Assembly: GCF_021395205.1 (NCBI RefSeq)
Contig: NZ_JAJVCS010000003.1
Location: forward strand, 186,001-250,000
DNA length: 64,000 bases
DNA from: Polynucleobacter sp. IMCC 30228
Lineage (GTDB): Bacteria > Pseudomonadota > Gammaproteobacteria > Burkholderiales > Burkholderiaceae
Direction: 5' to 3'
Under the pieces are notes generated by a model. That model saw only the letters and a list, made by a program, of their open reading frames with translations, searched no databases and was not told the DNA's origin. A program made the position numbers and the translations under genes. Shown here piece by piece: positions 52,043-61,870 of this stretch. Each line of letters opens with the position of its first letter. Position 1 is the stretch's first letter.

Positions 52043-52747
52043 ATGAACAAGGTTTTTTCTTCGGCGCAAGAGGCGCTTAGCGATGTGATGCGGGATGGTC
52101 AAACGATTGCAGTTGGAGGTTTTGGCCTATGTGGCATACCAGAAGCCTTAATTCTGGCAGTCAAGCGTTTGGGCTGTCAAAATTTAACTGCGATTTCAAA
52201 TAATGCGGGCGTCGATGATTTTGGTTTAGGTATTTTATTAGTTTCACGCCAAGTAAAAAAAATGATTGCATCTTACGTTGGTGAAAACAAAGAATTCGAA
52301 CGTCAATATTTAGCAGGTGAATTGGAGTTGGAATTTACTCCACAAGGAACATTGGCTGAAAAATTACGCGCTGGTGGTTGCGGCATCCCGGCGTTTTTTA
52401 CCAAAACAGGAGTTGGGACTATTGTGGCTGATGGCAAAGAAATTCGTGAGTTTGATGGCCGTAAATATGTGCTGGAGCGTTCTTTGGTTGCCGATATTTC
52501 GTTGGTTAAAGCATGGAAGGCCGATCGCGCTGGTAATTTAGTCTATCGATATACCGCGCGTAATTTTAATCCGGTGGTGGCTATGGCCGGGATGATTACG
52601 ATTGCCGAGGTTGAGGAGATTGTAGAAAATGGCATGCTTGATCCTGATGAAATTCATACGCCAGGAATTTATGTCCACCGCATTGTCCTGAATGCTAATC
52701 CCGAAAAGCGTATTGAACAGCGCACCCTTTCGCCAGCTACTGCGTAA
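52043..52747 (+). CDS. scoA: 3-oxoacid CoA-transferase subunit A
   Basis: A 234-residue subunit with the type-I CoA-transferase motif GQTIAVGGFGLCGIPEALI and NNAGVDDFGLGILL at the N-terminus and GKEIREFDGRKYVLE. With subunit B it moves CoA from succinyl-CoA to acetoacetate. AAGGAA is upstream of the ATG. It may use acetoacetate released by the BKACE enzyme encoded far upstream (inference). Confidence 0.95.
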   Translation: MNKVFSSAQEALSDVMRDGQTIAVGGFGLCGIPEALILAVKRLGCQNLTAISNNAGVDDFGLGILLVSRQVKKMIASYVGENKEFERQYLAGELELEFTPQGTLAEKLRAGGCGIPAFFTKTGVGTIVADGKEIREFDGRKYVLERSLVADISLVKAWKADRAGNLVYRYTARNFNPVVAMAGMITIAEVEEIVENGMLDPDEIHTPGIYVHRIVLNANPEKRIEQRTLSPATA

Positions 52748-52812
52748 GTATTTGCTATATATATACCAACCCAATTAACGATGCAATAAACTGATTAATA
52801 AGGAAGATTGAA

Positions 52813-53466
52813 ATGCCGTGGAGTAGAGAAGAGATGGCGGCTCGTGCCGCTAAAGAATTACGCGATGGTTATTACGTTAATTTAGGAATTGGCCTACCCA
52901 CCTTAGTGGCCAACCATGTACCAGAGGGTATGGAAGTTTGGCTGCAATCGGAAAACGGCATGCTTGGCATTGGCCCTTTTCCAACAGAGGCCAAAGTGGA
53001 TGCTGATTTAATTAATGCTGGCAAGCAGACTGTGACCACGATACCTGGTACCGCAATTTTTTCATCGGCTGATTCATTTGGCATGATTCGCGGTGGCAAA
53101 ATTAATATTGCTATTTTGGGTGCGATGCAGGTCAGTGAGTTTGGCGATTTGGCCAACTGGATGATTCCTGGAAAAATGGTCAAGGGTATGGGCGGAGCAA
53201 TGGATTTAGTGGCTGGTGTAAAAGATGTGGTGGTGCTGATGGAGCACGTTGCGAAGAAAAAAGATGGTTCAGAAGAGCTGAAAATTTTGCCCCAATGCAC
53301 TTTGCCTTTGACAGGAGTGGGGGTAATTGATCGCATCATTACCGATTTATGTGTTTTAGATATTACGCCCAACGGGTTGAGGCTAGTTGAATTAGCTCCC
53401 GGAGTAACTAAAGAAGAGGTAGTGGCAAAGACCGGTGCTAAGATTGATTTAAGCGCTGTCACTTAA
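52813..53466 (+). CDS. scoB: 3-oxoacid CoA-transferase subunit B
   Basis: A 217-residue subunit. The catalytic Glu is in [14 protein letters not shown] (the ENG motif). [20 protein letters not shown] and [29 protein letters not shown] segments complete the fold. AAGGAA precedes the ATG. It follows subunit A by 65 bases. Confidence 0.95.
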   Translation: MPWSREEMAARAAKELRDGYYVNLGIGLPTLVANHVPEGMEVWLQSENGMLGIGPFPTEAKVDADLINAGKQTVTTIPGTAIFSSADSFGMIRGGKINIAILGAMQVSEFGDLANWMIPGKMVKGMGGAMDLVAGVKDVVVLMEHVAKKKDGSEELKILPQCTLPLTGVGVIDRIITDLCVLDITPNGLRLVELAPGVTKEEVVAKTGAKIDLSAVT

Positions 53467-53497
53467 GCATCATGAATGGATGAAATAATAGTATTTA

Positions 53498-55393
53498 ATG
53501 AATACGCATGAGCATCAAGATCGCCCAATTGCTCATGCGCATGCGCATACAGAGGAAGAGTTAGTCGCCTCTAGTGCCTTACATGCCCATAAAAAAGGCG
53601 ATGCTAAGCATACCCATTCCAAGGAAATTAATAATCAGCATTTATTAGCGATTGCCTTGGTGTTGACTTTGGGCTTTTCCTTGGTCGAAGCTATTGCTGC
53701 CTATTGGGCGGGTTCATTAGCATTACTTTCAGACGCGGGTCATATGGTGACCGATGCCGCCGCCCTTGGGCTAGCGTTGCTGGCGCAAATTATTTCCCGT
53801 CGCCCACCGTCACCGCGCCATTCATTTGGGTATGGACGAGCTGAGGCTTTAGCTGCATTTATCAATGGTTTGGCGATGCTAGCTTTGGTGGTGTGGATTG
53901 TGTTTGAGGCCATCTCCCGTCTATTTACTCCGCATCAGGTAGATGGCATTGTGGTATCAATTGTTGCGGCAATTGGCTTAGCCATGAATATTGTTGTGGC
54001 TTGGGTTTTATCGCACGATCGGAAAAGTGTCAATACGCGCGCCGCTTTAGTGCACGTCATGGGCGATTTACTTGGCTCAGTAGCCGCATTGTTATCCGGC
54101 GTCATTATTCAACTGACCGGATGGATGCAGGCCGACTCTTGGTTGTCGATTCTGGTCTCATTATTAATTTTAAAATCGACTTATGCAATTTTGCGCGAGT
54201 CATATCACTTCTTAATGGAAGGTGTGCCGCTACACATTGACTATTTAGAAGTGGGTCGCGATCTGCGGGCGATTCCCGGCGTGTTATCTGTGCATGATTT
54301 ACATGTTTGGGAAATGGCTCCCAGTTTTCCAGCGCTGATTGGTCATATTGAAGTTGAGCAGCTTGCTGATTGGCCCGCGGTTATGGCGCGAATTAATACG
54401 ATGTTGTTAAATAAACATGGCATTGATCATGTGACTTTGCAGCCCGAAGCAATGCATGAGCCTGATGTGACAAGTAAAGCTCAACTTGCTCTGCAGGATC
54501 GGCAACCTGCAGTTGCACCAGCGGCTCTTGACATACACCGCGGCAACACCTTTTATGTGGAATGTGCTCACTCGGGTGGTTTGCACCGTATGGCTTATCA
54601 CGCTTGGGGCAATCCCCGCAATCCTCAGGTCTTAATTTGCGTACACGGCCTCACCCGTAGGGGCAGCGACTTTAAGCAATTAGCCTTGGCAATGAGCACC
54701 AAATACTATGTGGTATGCCCTGATGTAGTGGGGCGGGGTGAGTCTGACTGGTTAAGCAATTCCATGCTTTATGGTATTCCGCAATATGTTAGCGACATGG
54801 TCACTTTGGTGGCGCATTTAGGGGTCTCGCAGGTCGATTGGTTTGGTACCTCGATGGGCGGGATGATTGGCATGGTGTACGCTGGCATGGCCGATTCGCC
54901 GATTCGCAAATTATTGCTTAATGATGTTGGGCCTCGCATTGAACCTGCAGCGTTAAAACGTTTGGGTTCTTATGTTGGCAAGCCCTTGCGTTTTATCAAT
55001 CGAGCCGATGCTTTAGCGCAGTTAAATTTACTGTGCACGACTTTTGGCGAACATACTGCCGCAGAATGGGATGACTATAACGGCCCCCATTTAGTTGAGC
55101 ATAAGGGTGCATGGGAAGTCCATTACGACCCTGCAATTGCCGTGCCATTTGCGGCCGTCAATGCGCTTACCGCTGCGGCTGGGGAAATGGCACTATGGCA
55201 TAGCTTTGAACAGATTCAGGTGCCGATTTTAATTGTGCGCGGTGCCGAATCAGACTTACTCTCGGCTGCAACTGTGGCGGAAATGTGTCGTCGTAACAAG
55301 CATGCTCGTAGTCTTGAGATTCCTTTAGTTGGGCATGCCCCTGCATTTATTAAGCCTGCGCAAATTACCCTGGCCAGAGATTTTTTTAATTAG
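53498..55393 (+). CDS. CDF metal transporter fused to an alpha/beta hydrolase
   Basis: A 631-residue protein with two full domains. Residues 1-45 are His-rich; residues 46-240 hold six helices of a cation diffusion facilitator with metal sites SDAGHMVTD (79-86) and HVMGD (186-190), followed by the ferredoxin-like cytoplasmic domain to about 320. After a linker, residues 345-631 are an alpha/beta hydrolase: oxyanion His383-Gly384 in VHGLTRRG, nucleophile Ser452 in GTSMGG, Asp586 in ESDLL and His613 in GHAPAF. One frame spans both with no stop. In most bacteria these are separate genes. The transporter would export Zn or Co; the hydrolase substrate is unknown and it would face the cytoplasm. 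Confidence 0.88.
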   Translation: MNTHEHQDRPIAHAHAHTEEELVASSALHAHKKGDAKHTHSKEINNQHLLAIALVLTLGFSLVEAIAAYWAGSLALLSDAGHMVTDAAALGLALLAQIISRRPPSPRHSFGYGRAEALAAFINGLAMLALVVWIVFEAISRLFTPHQVDGIVVSIVAAIGLAMNIVVAWVLSHDRKSVNTRAALVHVMGDLLGSVAALLSGVIIQLTGWMQADSWLSILVSLLILKSTYAILRESYHFLMEGVPLHIDYLEVGRDLRAIPGVLSVHDLHVWEMAPSFPALIGHIEVEQLADWPAVMARINTMLLNKHGIDHVTLQPEAMHEPDVTSKAQLALQDRQPAVAPAALDIHRGNTFYVECAHSGGLHRMAYHAWGNPRNPQVLICVHGLTRRGSDFKQLALAMSTKYYVVCPDVVGRGESDWLSNSMLYGIPQYVSDMVTLVAHLGVSQVDWFGTSMGGMIGMVYAGMADSPIRKLLLNDVGPRIEPAALKRLGSYVGKPLRFINRADALAQLNLLCTTFGEHTAAEWDDYNGPHLVEHKGAWEVHYDPAIAVPFAAVNALTAAAGEMALWHSFEQIQVPILIVRGAESDLLSAATVAEMCRRNKHARSLEIPLVGHAPAFIKPAQITLARDFFN

Positions 55394-55430
55394 CTCAACC
55401 AGTCTCTAAATATCCCTTGGTCATTTAGTG

Positions 55431-57422
55431 ATGCCTACCGCAAAACTGACTCATGATCTTATGCTCGATTCTTGGTACGGCGAAGGACCCGCGACCCATG
55501 CCCGTGGCGTCCACGCCATTTTGCAAGCCCTCGGTTTGGATGCGAGTAGCCTTATTGCAGCTAGCCACATACACCATGAGCAAAATAAAGAGGCCTTAGT
55601 CAAGCTACTTGGCACAGAAGCCGCCCAGTTATTACTTGGCTTTCGGGGGCTACGTCAAGCGCAAGCAAAACTCATTGGTAAAGACGGTGTAGCGAGTGTT
55701 GTTGGACAAGAAGAAATGCTACGCAAAATGCTTTTGGCTTTTGGTAGTGACTTACGCGTCGTACTAATTTACCTTGCTTCACGTCTGCAAAGTTTACGGT
55801 GGATTACCCAAATGGGTATTGTGATGCCAAGCGCCTGGGCGCAAACGATTCTAGAAATTGATGCTAGTTTGGCTAATCGTTTAGGTATTTGGCAAATGAA
55901 ATGGGAAATGGAAGATTTGGCTTTTCGCCTAGTTTCACCGGCAGATTATCGCAACATTGCCAAGATGCTCGATGCCAAAAGAACGGAGCGGGAAAGTCTA
56001 ATTAAAGAAGTTATTGCGCAATTACAGGCAGAACTTGCTGGTGCAAAAATGACTTGCGAGGTGCAAGGGCGCCCGAAACACATTTATAGTATTTGGAAAA
56101 AAATGCAAGGTAAGTCATTAGATTTTGCTAATTTGTATGACGTACGGGCATTTCGGGTGGTGGTGCATGATATTCAGGAATGTTACAGCGTGCTGGGTTT
56201 AGTGCATCAACTCTGGCAGCCGATTCCACGAGAGTTTGACGACTATATTGCACGGCCAAAATTAAATGGTTACCAATCTTTGCATACCGTGGTAATGAAT
56301 GATGCGGGGGTTGCATTTGAAATTCAAATTCGTACTCAGGCGATGCATCAACAAGCTGAATTTGGCTTAGCTGCGCATTGGCGTTACAAAGAAGGTCAGC
56401 AGCAGGGTACACAGAGCGCAGCAAGCGCTTATGAGCAACAAATTGCTTGGGCTCGACAATTAATTGCATGGAAGGAAGATGCGTGGGAGCATTTAAAACA
56501 CCATGAACTTGATGGGCATATTTATGTGCTAACCCCGCTTGGTAAAGTCATTGCCCTAGAAAAAGGTTCTACGCCAATTGATTTTGCTTATGCTGTCCAT
56601 ACCGATCTTGGCCATCGCTGCCGCGGGGCCCATGTTGATGGTGCGATGGTGCCCTTAGATACGCCTTTAGCTAACGGGCAAACGGTAGATATCATTGCCG
56701 TTAAACAGGGTGGTCCCTCGCGCGACTGGATTAGCCCAGATCGTTCTTACTTGCAATCGCACCGCGCGCGCTCGAAAGTACGGGCTTGGTTTAATGCGCT
56801 CGATGACGAATCTTTAGTCCCAGCAAATAAAGCACCTGTAGAAACAAAAACTGTCAAACCACTCGAGTCGATTGTTTTGCATCCTGGTGCTCGTCAGGGG
56901 GCTAGTCATAGTGATGTCTTGGTGGTGGGCATGGATTCTTTATTAACTCAATTGGCGCGTTGCTGTCGACCTGTGCCACCCGATGCCATTGTTGGTTTTG
57001 TAACGTTAGGGCGCGGGGTCTCGATTCATCGTCGCTCATGCAAAACCTTTTTGAAGCTTCTAGAGCGAGCTCCTGAACGGGTGATTCAAACTGCTTGGAA
57101 TGCGTCGGTAGCAGCTGCGCTTCCACAGCCCTATCAGCCCGGTAGCCCGAATAAAAATAGTAAGCCCCTTAAATCAGACAAACAAGATCGTCTTTATCCA
57201 ACTGACCTGACGGTGCTTGCCTTGGATCGACCTGAACTGTTACGCGAGCTATTTGAAATTATTACCCGCCAAGGGGTGCATGTGATTGATTTACGTAAAT
57301 CAGCTAAACGCGGGCAGGTTCAAATCGTCTTTACGCTGGAAATTAGCAACACTGCAGCGCTGCGTTTAGTGCAAAACAGCCTTGAAGATGCGGCTGGAGT
57401 ACTAGAAGTACAGCGGCGGTGA
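55431..57422 (+). CDS. relA: (p)ppGpp synthetase RelA (hydrolase domain degenerate)
   Basis: A 663-residue Rel protein. The N-terminal region keeps the HD-domain shape but not the HDxxED residues of a hydrolase. The synthetase domain (about 210-330) has GRPKHIYSIWKKM, YDVRAFRVVV and the acidic EFDDYIARPKLNGYQSLHT motif, which marks monofunctional RelA. TGS (HIYVLTPLGKVIALEKGSTPIDFAYAVHTDLGHRC) and C-terminal regulatory domains follow. It responds to uncharged tRNA on ribosomes. It lies just before tRNA-Val and thrS. Confidence 0.9.
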   Translation: MPTAKLTHDLMLDSWYGEGPATHARGVHAILQALGLDASSLIAASHIHHEQNKEALVKLLGTEAAQLLLGFRGLRQAQAKLIGKDGVASVVGQEEMLRKMLLAFGSDLRVVLIYLASRLQSLRWITQMGIVMPSAWAQTILEIDASLANRLGIWQMKWEMEDLAFRLVSPADYRNIAKMLDAKRTERESLIKEVIAQLQAELAGAKMTCEVQGRPKHIYSIWKKMQGKSLDFANLYDVRAFRVVVHDIQECYSVLGLVHQLWQPIPREFDDYIARPKLNGYQSLHTVVMNDAGVAFEIQIRTQAMHQQAEFGLAAHWRYKEGQQQGTQSAASAYEQQIAWARQLIAWKEDAWEHLKHHELDGHIYVLTPLGKVIALEKGSTPIDFAYAVHTDLGHRCRGAHVDGAMVPLDTPLANGQTVDIIAVKQGGPSRDWISPDRSYLQSHRARSKVRAWFNALDDESLVPANKAPVETKTVKPLESIVLHPGARQGASHSDVLVVGMDSLLTQLARCCRPVPPDAIVGFVTLGRGVSIHRRSCKTFLKLLERAPERVIQTAWNASVAAALPQPYQPGSPNKNSKPLKSDKQDRLYPTDLTVLALDRPELLRELFEIITRQGVHVIDLRKSAKRGQVQIVFTLEISNTAALRLVQNSLEDAAGVLEVQRR

Positions 57423-57440
57423 TAAACTCCTGACTGATAT

Positions 57441-57517
57441 AGGCTCGTAGCTCAGCTGGTTAGAGCACCACCTTGACATGGTGGGGGTCGTTGGTTCGAG
57501 TCCAATCGAGCCTACCA
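57441..57517 (+). tRNA. tRNA-Val (GAC)
   Basis: A 77-base tRNA with CCA encoded. Acceptor stem AGGCTCG pairs with CGAGCCT. D stem is GCTC/GAGC, anticodon stem CCACC/GGTGG with loop TTGACAT (anticodon GAC at 57475-57477), and T arm GTTGG-TTCGAGT-CCAAT. All arms fit the tRNA fold. It lies between relA and thrS. Confidence 0.97.
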
Positions 57518-57520
57518 ACG

Positions 57521-57540
57521 AATTGACCCGAATTGACCCG
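57521..57540 (+). repeat. Tandem 10-base repeat upstream of thrS
   Basis: AATTGACCCG occurs twice in a row right after the tRNA-Val gene. Each copy contains TTGACC, a -35-like hexamer, and the thrS ATG lies 22 bases further on. No clear -10 fits, so the role is open. Confidence 0.6.
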
Positions 57541-57561
57541 GAATGGCGAATGGGAGTATGA

Positions 57562-59499
57562 ATGCTGGCAGTAAGCTTACCTGATGGTTCGAAGCGCGAG
57601 TTTCCTGCGCCCGTAACCGTTGCTGAAGTCGCACAAAGTATTGGCAGTGGCCTGGCTAAAGCCGCCTTAGCTGGCATAGTGGATGGTCGTTTAGTCGACT
57701 TGAGTTTTACGCTTGAGCATGACGTGCAATTGGCAATTGTGACGGATAAAAGCCCAGAGGCTTTAGACATTGTGCGGCACTCGACGGCACATTTATTGGC
57801 TTACGCAGTTAAAGAGCTGTTTCCTGCGGCGCAAGTAACGATTGGCCCGGTGATTGAAAACGGCTTTTATTATGATTTTTCTTTTCAGCGCCCATTTACG
57901 CCGGAGGACTTAACAGCCTTAGAAAACCGCATGCTGGAATTGGCCAAGAAAAATGAACCAGTTGTACGCCAAGTGCTACCGCGCGATCAAGCCATTGCAT
58001 TATTTAAAGCGCAAGGCGAACTTTACAAAGCTGAAATTATTGGCAGCATTCCTGCCGATCAAGACGTCTCACTTTATAGTGAAGGCGGCTTTACCGATTT
58101 ATGTCGCGGTCCCCATGTGCCCTCAACCGGCAAATTAAAAGTCTTTAAGTTAATGAAGGTTGCTGGAGCTTATTGGCGGGGCGATAGTAAAAATGAAATG
58201 CTGCAACGAATTTATGGCACTGCTTGGTTAAAGAAAGAGGATCAAGATGCCTATTTGCATATGCTGGAAGAGGCTGAAAAGCGCGATCATCGCCGTCTCG
58301 CTAAGCAACTCGACTTATTTCATTTTCAAGATGAAGCCCCTGGCTTAGTATTTTGGCATCCCAAAGGTTGGGCGATTTGGCAAGAGGTTGAGCAATACAT
58401 GCGCCGGGTGTATCAACAAGAAAACTACCAAGAAGTAAAAGCACCGCAAATTTTAGATCGTTCTTTATGGGAAAAATCGGGTCATTGGGAAAACTATAAA
58501 GATAATATGTTTACGACCGATTCTGAAAATCGAGCCTATGCCTTGAAGCCAATGAATTGCCCCGGTCATGTGCAAATTTTTAATTCTGGCTTGCATAGTT
58601 ATCGAGAGTTACCGTTACGTTTGGGTGAATTTGGGCAATGTCATCGCAATGAACCTTCCGGCGCACTGCACGGCCTAATGCGGGTGCGCGGTTTTACGCA
58701 AGATGACGGTCATATTTTTTGTACCGAAGACCAAGTGCAAAGCGAGGTAGCTACTTTCGATAAAGCAGTGCGCGCGGTCTACGCTGATTTTGGCTTTACT
58801 GAAGTGGTGGTGAAATTAGCATTACGCCCGGCGAAGCGGGTGGGGACTGACGCGATTTGGGATAAAGCAGAAAATGCCTTACGGGGTGCTTTAAGCGAAT
58901 CGCTTGGTGCTACCGGTCAAACTTGGGAAGAGTTGCCCGGTGAGGGGGCGTTTTATGGCCCCAAAATTGAATACCATTTGAAAGACTCTATTGGGCGATC
59001 TTGGCAGTGCGGCACCATGCAGGTTGATTTTTCAATGCCTGCACGCCTTGGCGCTGAATATGTGGCTGAAGATAATAGTCGCCAGGTACCAGTCATGTTG
59101 CACCGCGCGATTGTGGGCTCCCTTGAACGTTTTATTGGGATTTTGCTCGAAAATCACGCTGGCGCTATGCCCAGTTGGCTAGCCCCCACCCAAGCGGTAG
59201 TCCTCAATATTTCTGAAAATTCTGCTGCATATGCGCAACAAATTCAGCAAATCCTGAAAAAACAAGGGTTTAGGGCTGAGGCTGATTTGCGAAATGAGAA
59301 AATTACCTATAAAATACGCGAGCATGCATTACAGAAAGTGCCTTATTTGCTAGTTGTTGGCGATAAAGAGCTTGAAAGTAATACAGTGGCCGTTCGTGCC
59401 CGTGGCGGAGTCGATTTAGGCGTAATGCCTCTAGATGCCTTCGTTGCCCGACTCCAGCAGGATATTGTCCAGAAAGTCGGTCCCGAGCTAGTGAGCTAG
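57562..59499 (+). CDS. thrS: Threonine-tRNA ligase
   Basis: A 645-residue class II synthetase. Domains in order: TGS (1-62), editing domain with [16 protein letters not shown] and [14 protein letters not shown], catalytic core ([44 protein letters not shown]) and the anticodon-binding domain from about 545. GGGAG lies before the ATG. It heads the thrS-infC-rpmI-rplT-pheS-pheT block. Confidence 0.97.
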   Translation: MLAVSLPDGSKREFPAPVTVAEVAQSIGSGLAKAALAGIVDGRLVDLSFTLEHDVQLAIVTDKSPEALDIVRHSTAHLLAYAVKELFPAAQVTIGPVIENGFYYDFSFQRPFTPEDLTALENRMLELAKKNEPVVRQVLPRDQAIALFKAQGELYKAEIIGSIPADQDVSLYSEGGFTDLCRGPHVPSTGKLKVFKLMKVAGAYWRGDSKNEMLQRIYGTAWLKKEDQDAYLHMLEEAEKRDHRRLAKQLDLFHFQDEAPGLVFWHPKGWAIWQEVEQYMRRVYQQENYQEVKAPQILDRSLWEKSGHWENYKDNMFTTDSENRAYALKPMNCPGHVQIFNSGLHSYRELPLRLGEFGQCHRNEPSGALHGLMRVRGFTQDDGHIFCTEDQVQSEVATFDKAVRAVYADFGFTEVVVKLALRPAKRVGTDAIWDKAENALRGALSESLGATGQTWEELPGEGAFYGPKIEYHLKDSIGRSWQCGTMQVDFSMPARLGAEYVAEDNSRQVPVMLHRAIVGSLERFIGILLENHAGAMPSWLAPTQAVVLNISENSAAYAQQIQQILKKQGFRAEADLRNEKITYKIREHALQKVPYLLVVGDKELESNTVAVRARGGVDLGVMPLDAFVARLQQDIVQKVGPELVS

Positions 59500-59550
59500 G
59501 GCTTTGGGTGGTGTTGACGGTTTTTATTGTTTTTTATAAGGAATTAGAAG

Positions 59551-60072
59551 ATCGCTACTGATAAATTGCAGCGCATTAATGGGGAAATAACTGCTCCTGA
59601 AGTGCGTTTGATTGGGTCCGACGGAGAAGCCGTTGGTGTAGTTAAGTTGTTAGATGCCTTAAGGATGGCTGAGGAGCAAGAAACCGATTTGGTTGAAATT
59701 GCTCCCACTGCGTTGCCTCCGGTAGCCCGTTTAATGGACTTCGGTAAATTTAAATACCAAGAAGCGAAGCGTCAGCATGAAGCGAAGCTGAAGCAAAAGG
59801 TGATTCAGGTGAAGGAAGTAAAATTTCGCCCGGGTACTGATGATGGTGATTATGGTGTGAAGTTGCGCAATTTAATTCGCTTCCTAGAGGATGGCGATAA
59901 AACGAAAATTACGCTGCGGTTTCGTGGTCGGGAAATGGCCCACCAAGAAATCGGAGCAAGAATGCTGGATCGTTTGAAGTTGGATCTTGAGCCTTTTGGT
60001 CAAGTTGAACAATTTCCTAAAATGGAAGGCCGTCAAATGGTGATGGTTTTATCCCCAGCAAAAAAGAAATAA
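59551..60072 (+). CDS. infC: Translation initiation factor IF-3 (ATC start codon)
   Basis: A 173-residue IF-3: [24 protein letters not shown] at the N-terminus, [41 protein letters not shown] in the linker and first part of the C domain, [16 protein letters not shown]. The open frame with a standard codon would begin at TTG 59566, inside the conserved N-terminus. ATC at 59551, eight bases after AAGGA (59538-59542), restores the usual IATDK... start. Non-AUG starts (ATT/ATC/ATA) are the basis of IF-3 autocontrol in bacteria. Confidence 0.93.
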   Translation: MATDKLQRINGEITAPEVRLIGSDGEAVGVVKLLDALRMAEEQETDLVEIAPTALPPVARLMDFGKFKYQEAKRQHEAKLKQKVIQVKEVKFRPGTDDGDYGVKLRNLIRFLEDGDKTKITLRFRGREMAHQEIGARMLDRLKLDLEPFGQVEQFPKMEGRQMVMVLSPAKKK

Positions 60073-60206
60073 CCATGCGCCGCTAGGTGTATGAGAAGAG
60101 CAGCAATAGCTGCCGAGCTTGTCGTAGTTAGTTGTGTGAGTCAAGGTACAGGAAGTGTAGCCGTCGGTTGCCACCTTAGATCACGAGAGAATGAAAGGGA
60201 GTAGTC
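60073..60206 (+). promoter_or_regulatory. infC-rpmI leader with small hairpin
   Basis: These 134 bases separate infC from rpmI. GCAGC (60100-60104) and GCTGC (60109-60113) form a five-base stem with loop AATA. The L20 protein represses rpmI-rplT through such leaders in other bacteria, so control here is plausible. No pseudoknot was worked out. Confidence 0.35.
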
Positions 60207-60404
60207 ATGCCCAAGATGAAAACCAAGAGTAGCGCGAAAAAGCGCTTCACGGTGCGCGCTAGCGGATCGATTAAACGGGGTCAGGCCTTTAAACGCCATA
60301 TCCTCACCAAAAAAACCACTAAAAATAAGCGTCAATTACGTGGCTCAACCGAAGTAGCTAAAGCAGATGTGAAGTCAATTCGCTCGATGCTGCCCTACGC
60401 ATAA
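60207..60404 (+). CDS. rpmI: 50S ribosomal protein L35
   Basis: A 65-residue basic protein: [20 protein letters not shown] and [23 protein letters not shown] are the L35 consensus. AAAGGGAG is upstream of the ATG. It is followed after 24 bases by rplT. Confidence 0.97.
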   Translation: MPKMKTKSSAKKRFTVRASGSIKRGQAFKRHILTKKTTKNKRQLRGSTEVAKADVKSIRSMLPYA

Positions 60405-60428
60405 ACCCAGACTAGATAGGAGAATGTA

Positions 60429-60791
60429 ATGTCAAGAGTCAAACGTGGGGTTACCGCCAGAGCCCGTCATAAAAAAATTACTGATGCTGCTTCAGGCTAT
60501 CGCGGTCGGCGTAATAACGTCTTTCGTGTTGCCAAAGAAGCAGTTATGCGCGCGGGTCAATATGCTTACCGCGATCGTCGTAACAAAAAACGGGTTTTCC
60601 GTGCCTTGTGGATTGCCCGTATTAATGCTGCTGTACGCGAGCACGATATGAGTTATAGCGTATTTATGAATGGCATGAAAAAAGCCCAAATCGAACTTGA
60701 TCGCAAGGTGCTTTCTGATATGGCCATTATGGATAAAGAAGCGTTCGCAGCTTTGGTTACGCGGATTAAATCCACAGTAGCCGTAGCTTAA
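60429..60791 (+). CDS. rplT: 50S ribosomal protein L20
   Basis: A 120-residue basic protein of full length. [56 protein letters not shown] are the L20 signature. TAGGAG is before the ATG. It binds 23S rRNA early in assembly and may repress its own operon. Confidence 0.97.
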   Translation: MSRVKRGVTARARHKKITDAASGYRGRRNNVFRVAKEAVMRAGQYAYRDRRNKKRVFRALWIARINAAVREHDMSYSVFMNGMKKAQIELDRKVLSDMAIMDKEAFAALVTRIKSTVAVA

Positions 60792-60817
60792 TTTACTATT
60801 CATTAAGCTGAACTGAT

Positions 60818-61864
60818 ATGGTTTCGCTCGACCAACTTGTCGAGGATGCCAAACGCGATTTCGCTAAGGCTGCCGATTCGGCAGCCTTAGAGGATGCTAA
60901 GGCGCAGTATCTTGGCAAAACGGGTATGCTTACTGAGCGCCTCAAAGCGCTTGGTAAGCTTTCGCCTGATGAGCGCAAGAGTGCTGGCGCTGAAATTAAT
61001 CTCGCTAAAACCGCAGTTGAAGATGCGCTCCAAGAGCGACGCCAAGCCTTAGCAGAGGGCGTTCTCTATTCACGTTTAGCTGCTGAAGCAATCGATGTCT
61101 CACTGCCGGGGCGTGGTCAAGAGGTTGGGAGTTTGCACCCTGTCATGCGGACCTGGGAACGCGTTGAGACCATCTTTCATTCGATTGGCTTTGATGTGGC
61201 ACAAGGCCCTGAAATTGAAACCGACTGGTTTAATTTTTCGGCGCTCAATAGCCCTGAAAATCATCCAGCGCGCTCGATGCAAGATACGTTTTACGTTGAT
61301 TGCAATGATGCCCAAGGTAAGCCCTTATTGTTGCGTACTCATACCAGCCCGATGCAGGTACGCTATGCAAGCGAGCACGTTAAAAAGTATGCTAACGCTG
61401 CAGTGATGCCGCCGATTAAAGTTATTGCCCCTGGTAGAACGTATCGGGTTGATAGCGATGCGACGCATTCACCCATGTTTCATCAGGTTGAGGGTCTGTG
61501 GATTGGTGAACAGGTATCTTTCGCTGATTTAAAGGGTGTATATACCAATTTTTTACGCACATTTTTTGAAACCGATGCGTTACAAGTCCGTTTTCGTCCC
61601 TCCTATTTTCCATTTACTGAACCCTCGGCGGAAATCGATATGGCCTTTAGCAGCGGTAAGTTAGCTGGCCGTTGGTTGGAGATTTCGGGTGCGGGTCAAG
61701 TGCACCCTAAGGTATTACGTAATATGGGCATTGATGCTGAACGGTATACCGGCTTCGCTTTTGGTTCTGGTTTAGAGCGTTTAACTATGTTGCGTTACGG
61801 AATTGATGACTTACGCTTATTTTTTGAAAACGACCTGCGCTTTCTGGCGCAATTTTCGGCTTAA
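60818..61864 (+). CDS. pheS: Phenylalanine-tRNA ligase alpha subunit
   Basis: A 348-residue class II synthetase subunit. The N-terminal coiled coil is followed by [57 protein letters not shown] and by [18 protein letters not shown] and [18 protein letters not shown]. It forms an alpha2beta2 enzyme with PheT. It starts 26 bases after rplT. Confidence 0.97.
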   Translation: MVSLDQLVEDAKRDFAKAADSAALEDAKAQYLGKTGMLTERLKALGKLSPDERKSAGAEINLAKTAVEDALQERRQALAEGVLYSRLAAEAIDVSLPGRGQEVGSLHPVMRTWERVETIFHSIGFDVAQGPEIETDWFNFSALNSPENHPARSMQDTFYVDCNDAQGKPLLLRTHTSPMQVRYASEHVKKYANAAVMPPIKVIAPGRTYRVDSDATHSPMFHQVEGLWIGEQVSFADLKGVYTNFLRTFFETDALQVRFRPSYFPFTEPSAEIDMAFSSGKLAGRWLEISGAGQVHPKVLRNMGIDAERYTGFAFGSGLERLTMLRYGIDDLRLFFENDLRFLAQFSA

Positions 61865-61870
61865 GAGCAT

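Noticed and set aside
52872..53462. 196-codon minus-strand frame opposite scoB
   Set aside because: The plus strand encodes a full, canonical CoA-transferase subunit; the antisense translation has no recognisable domain.
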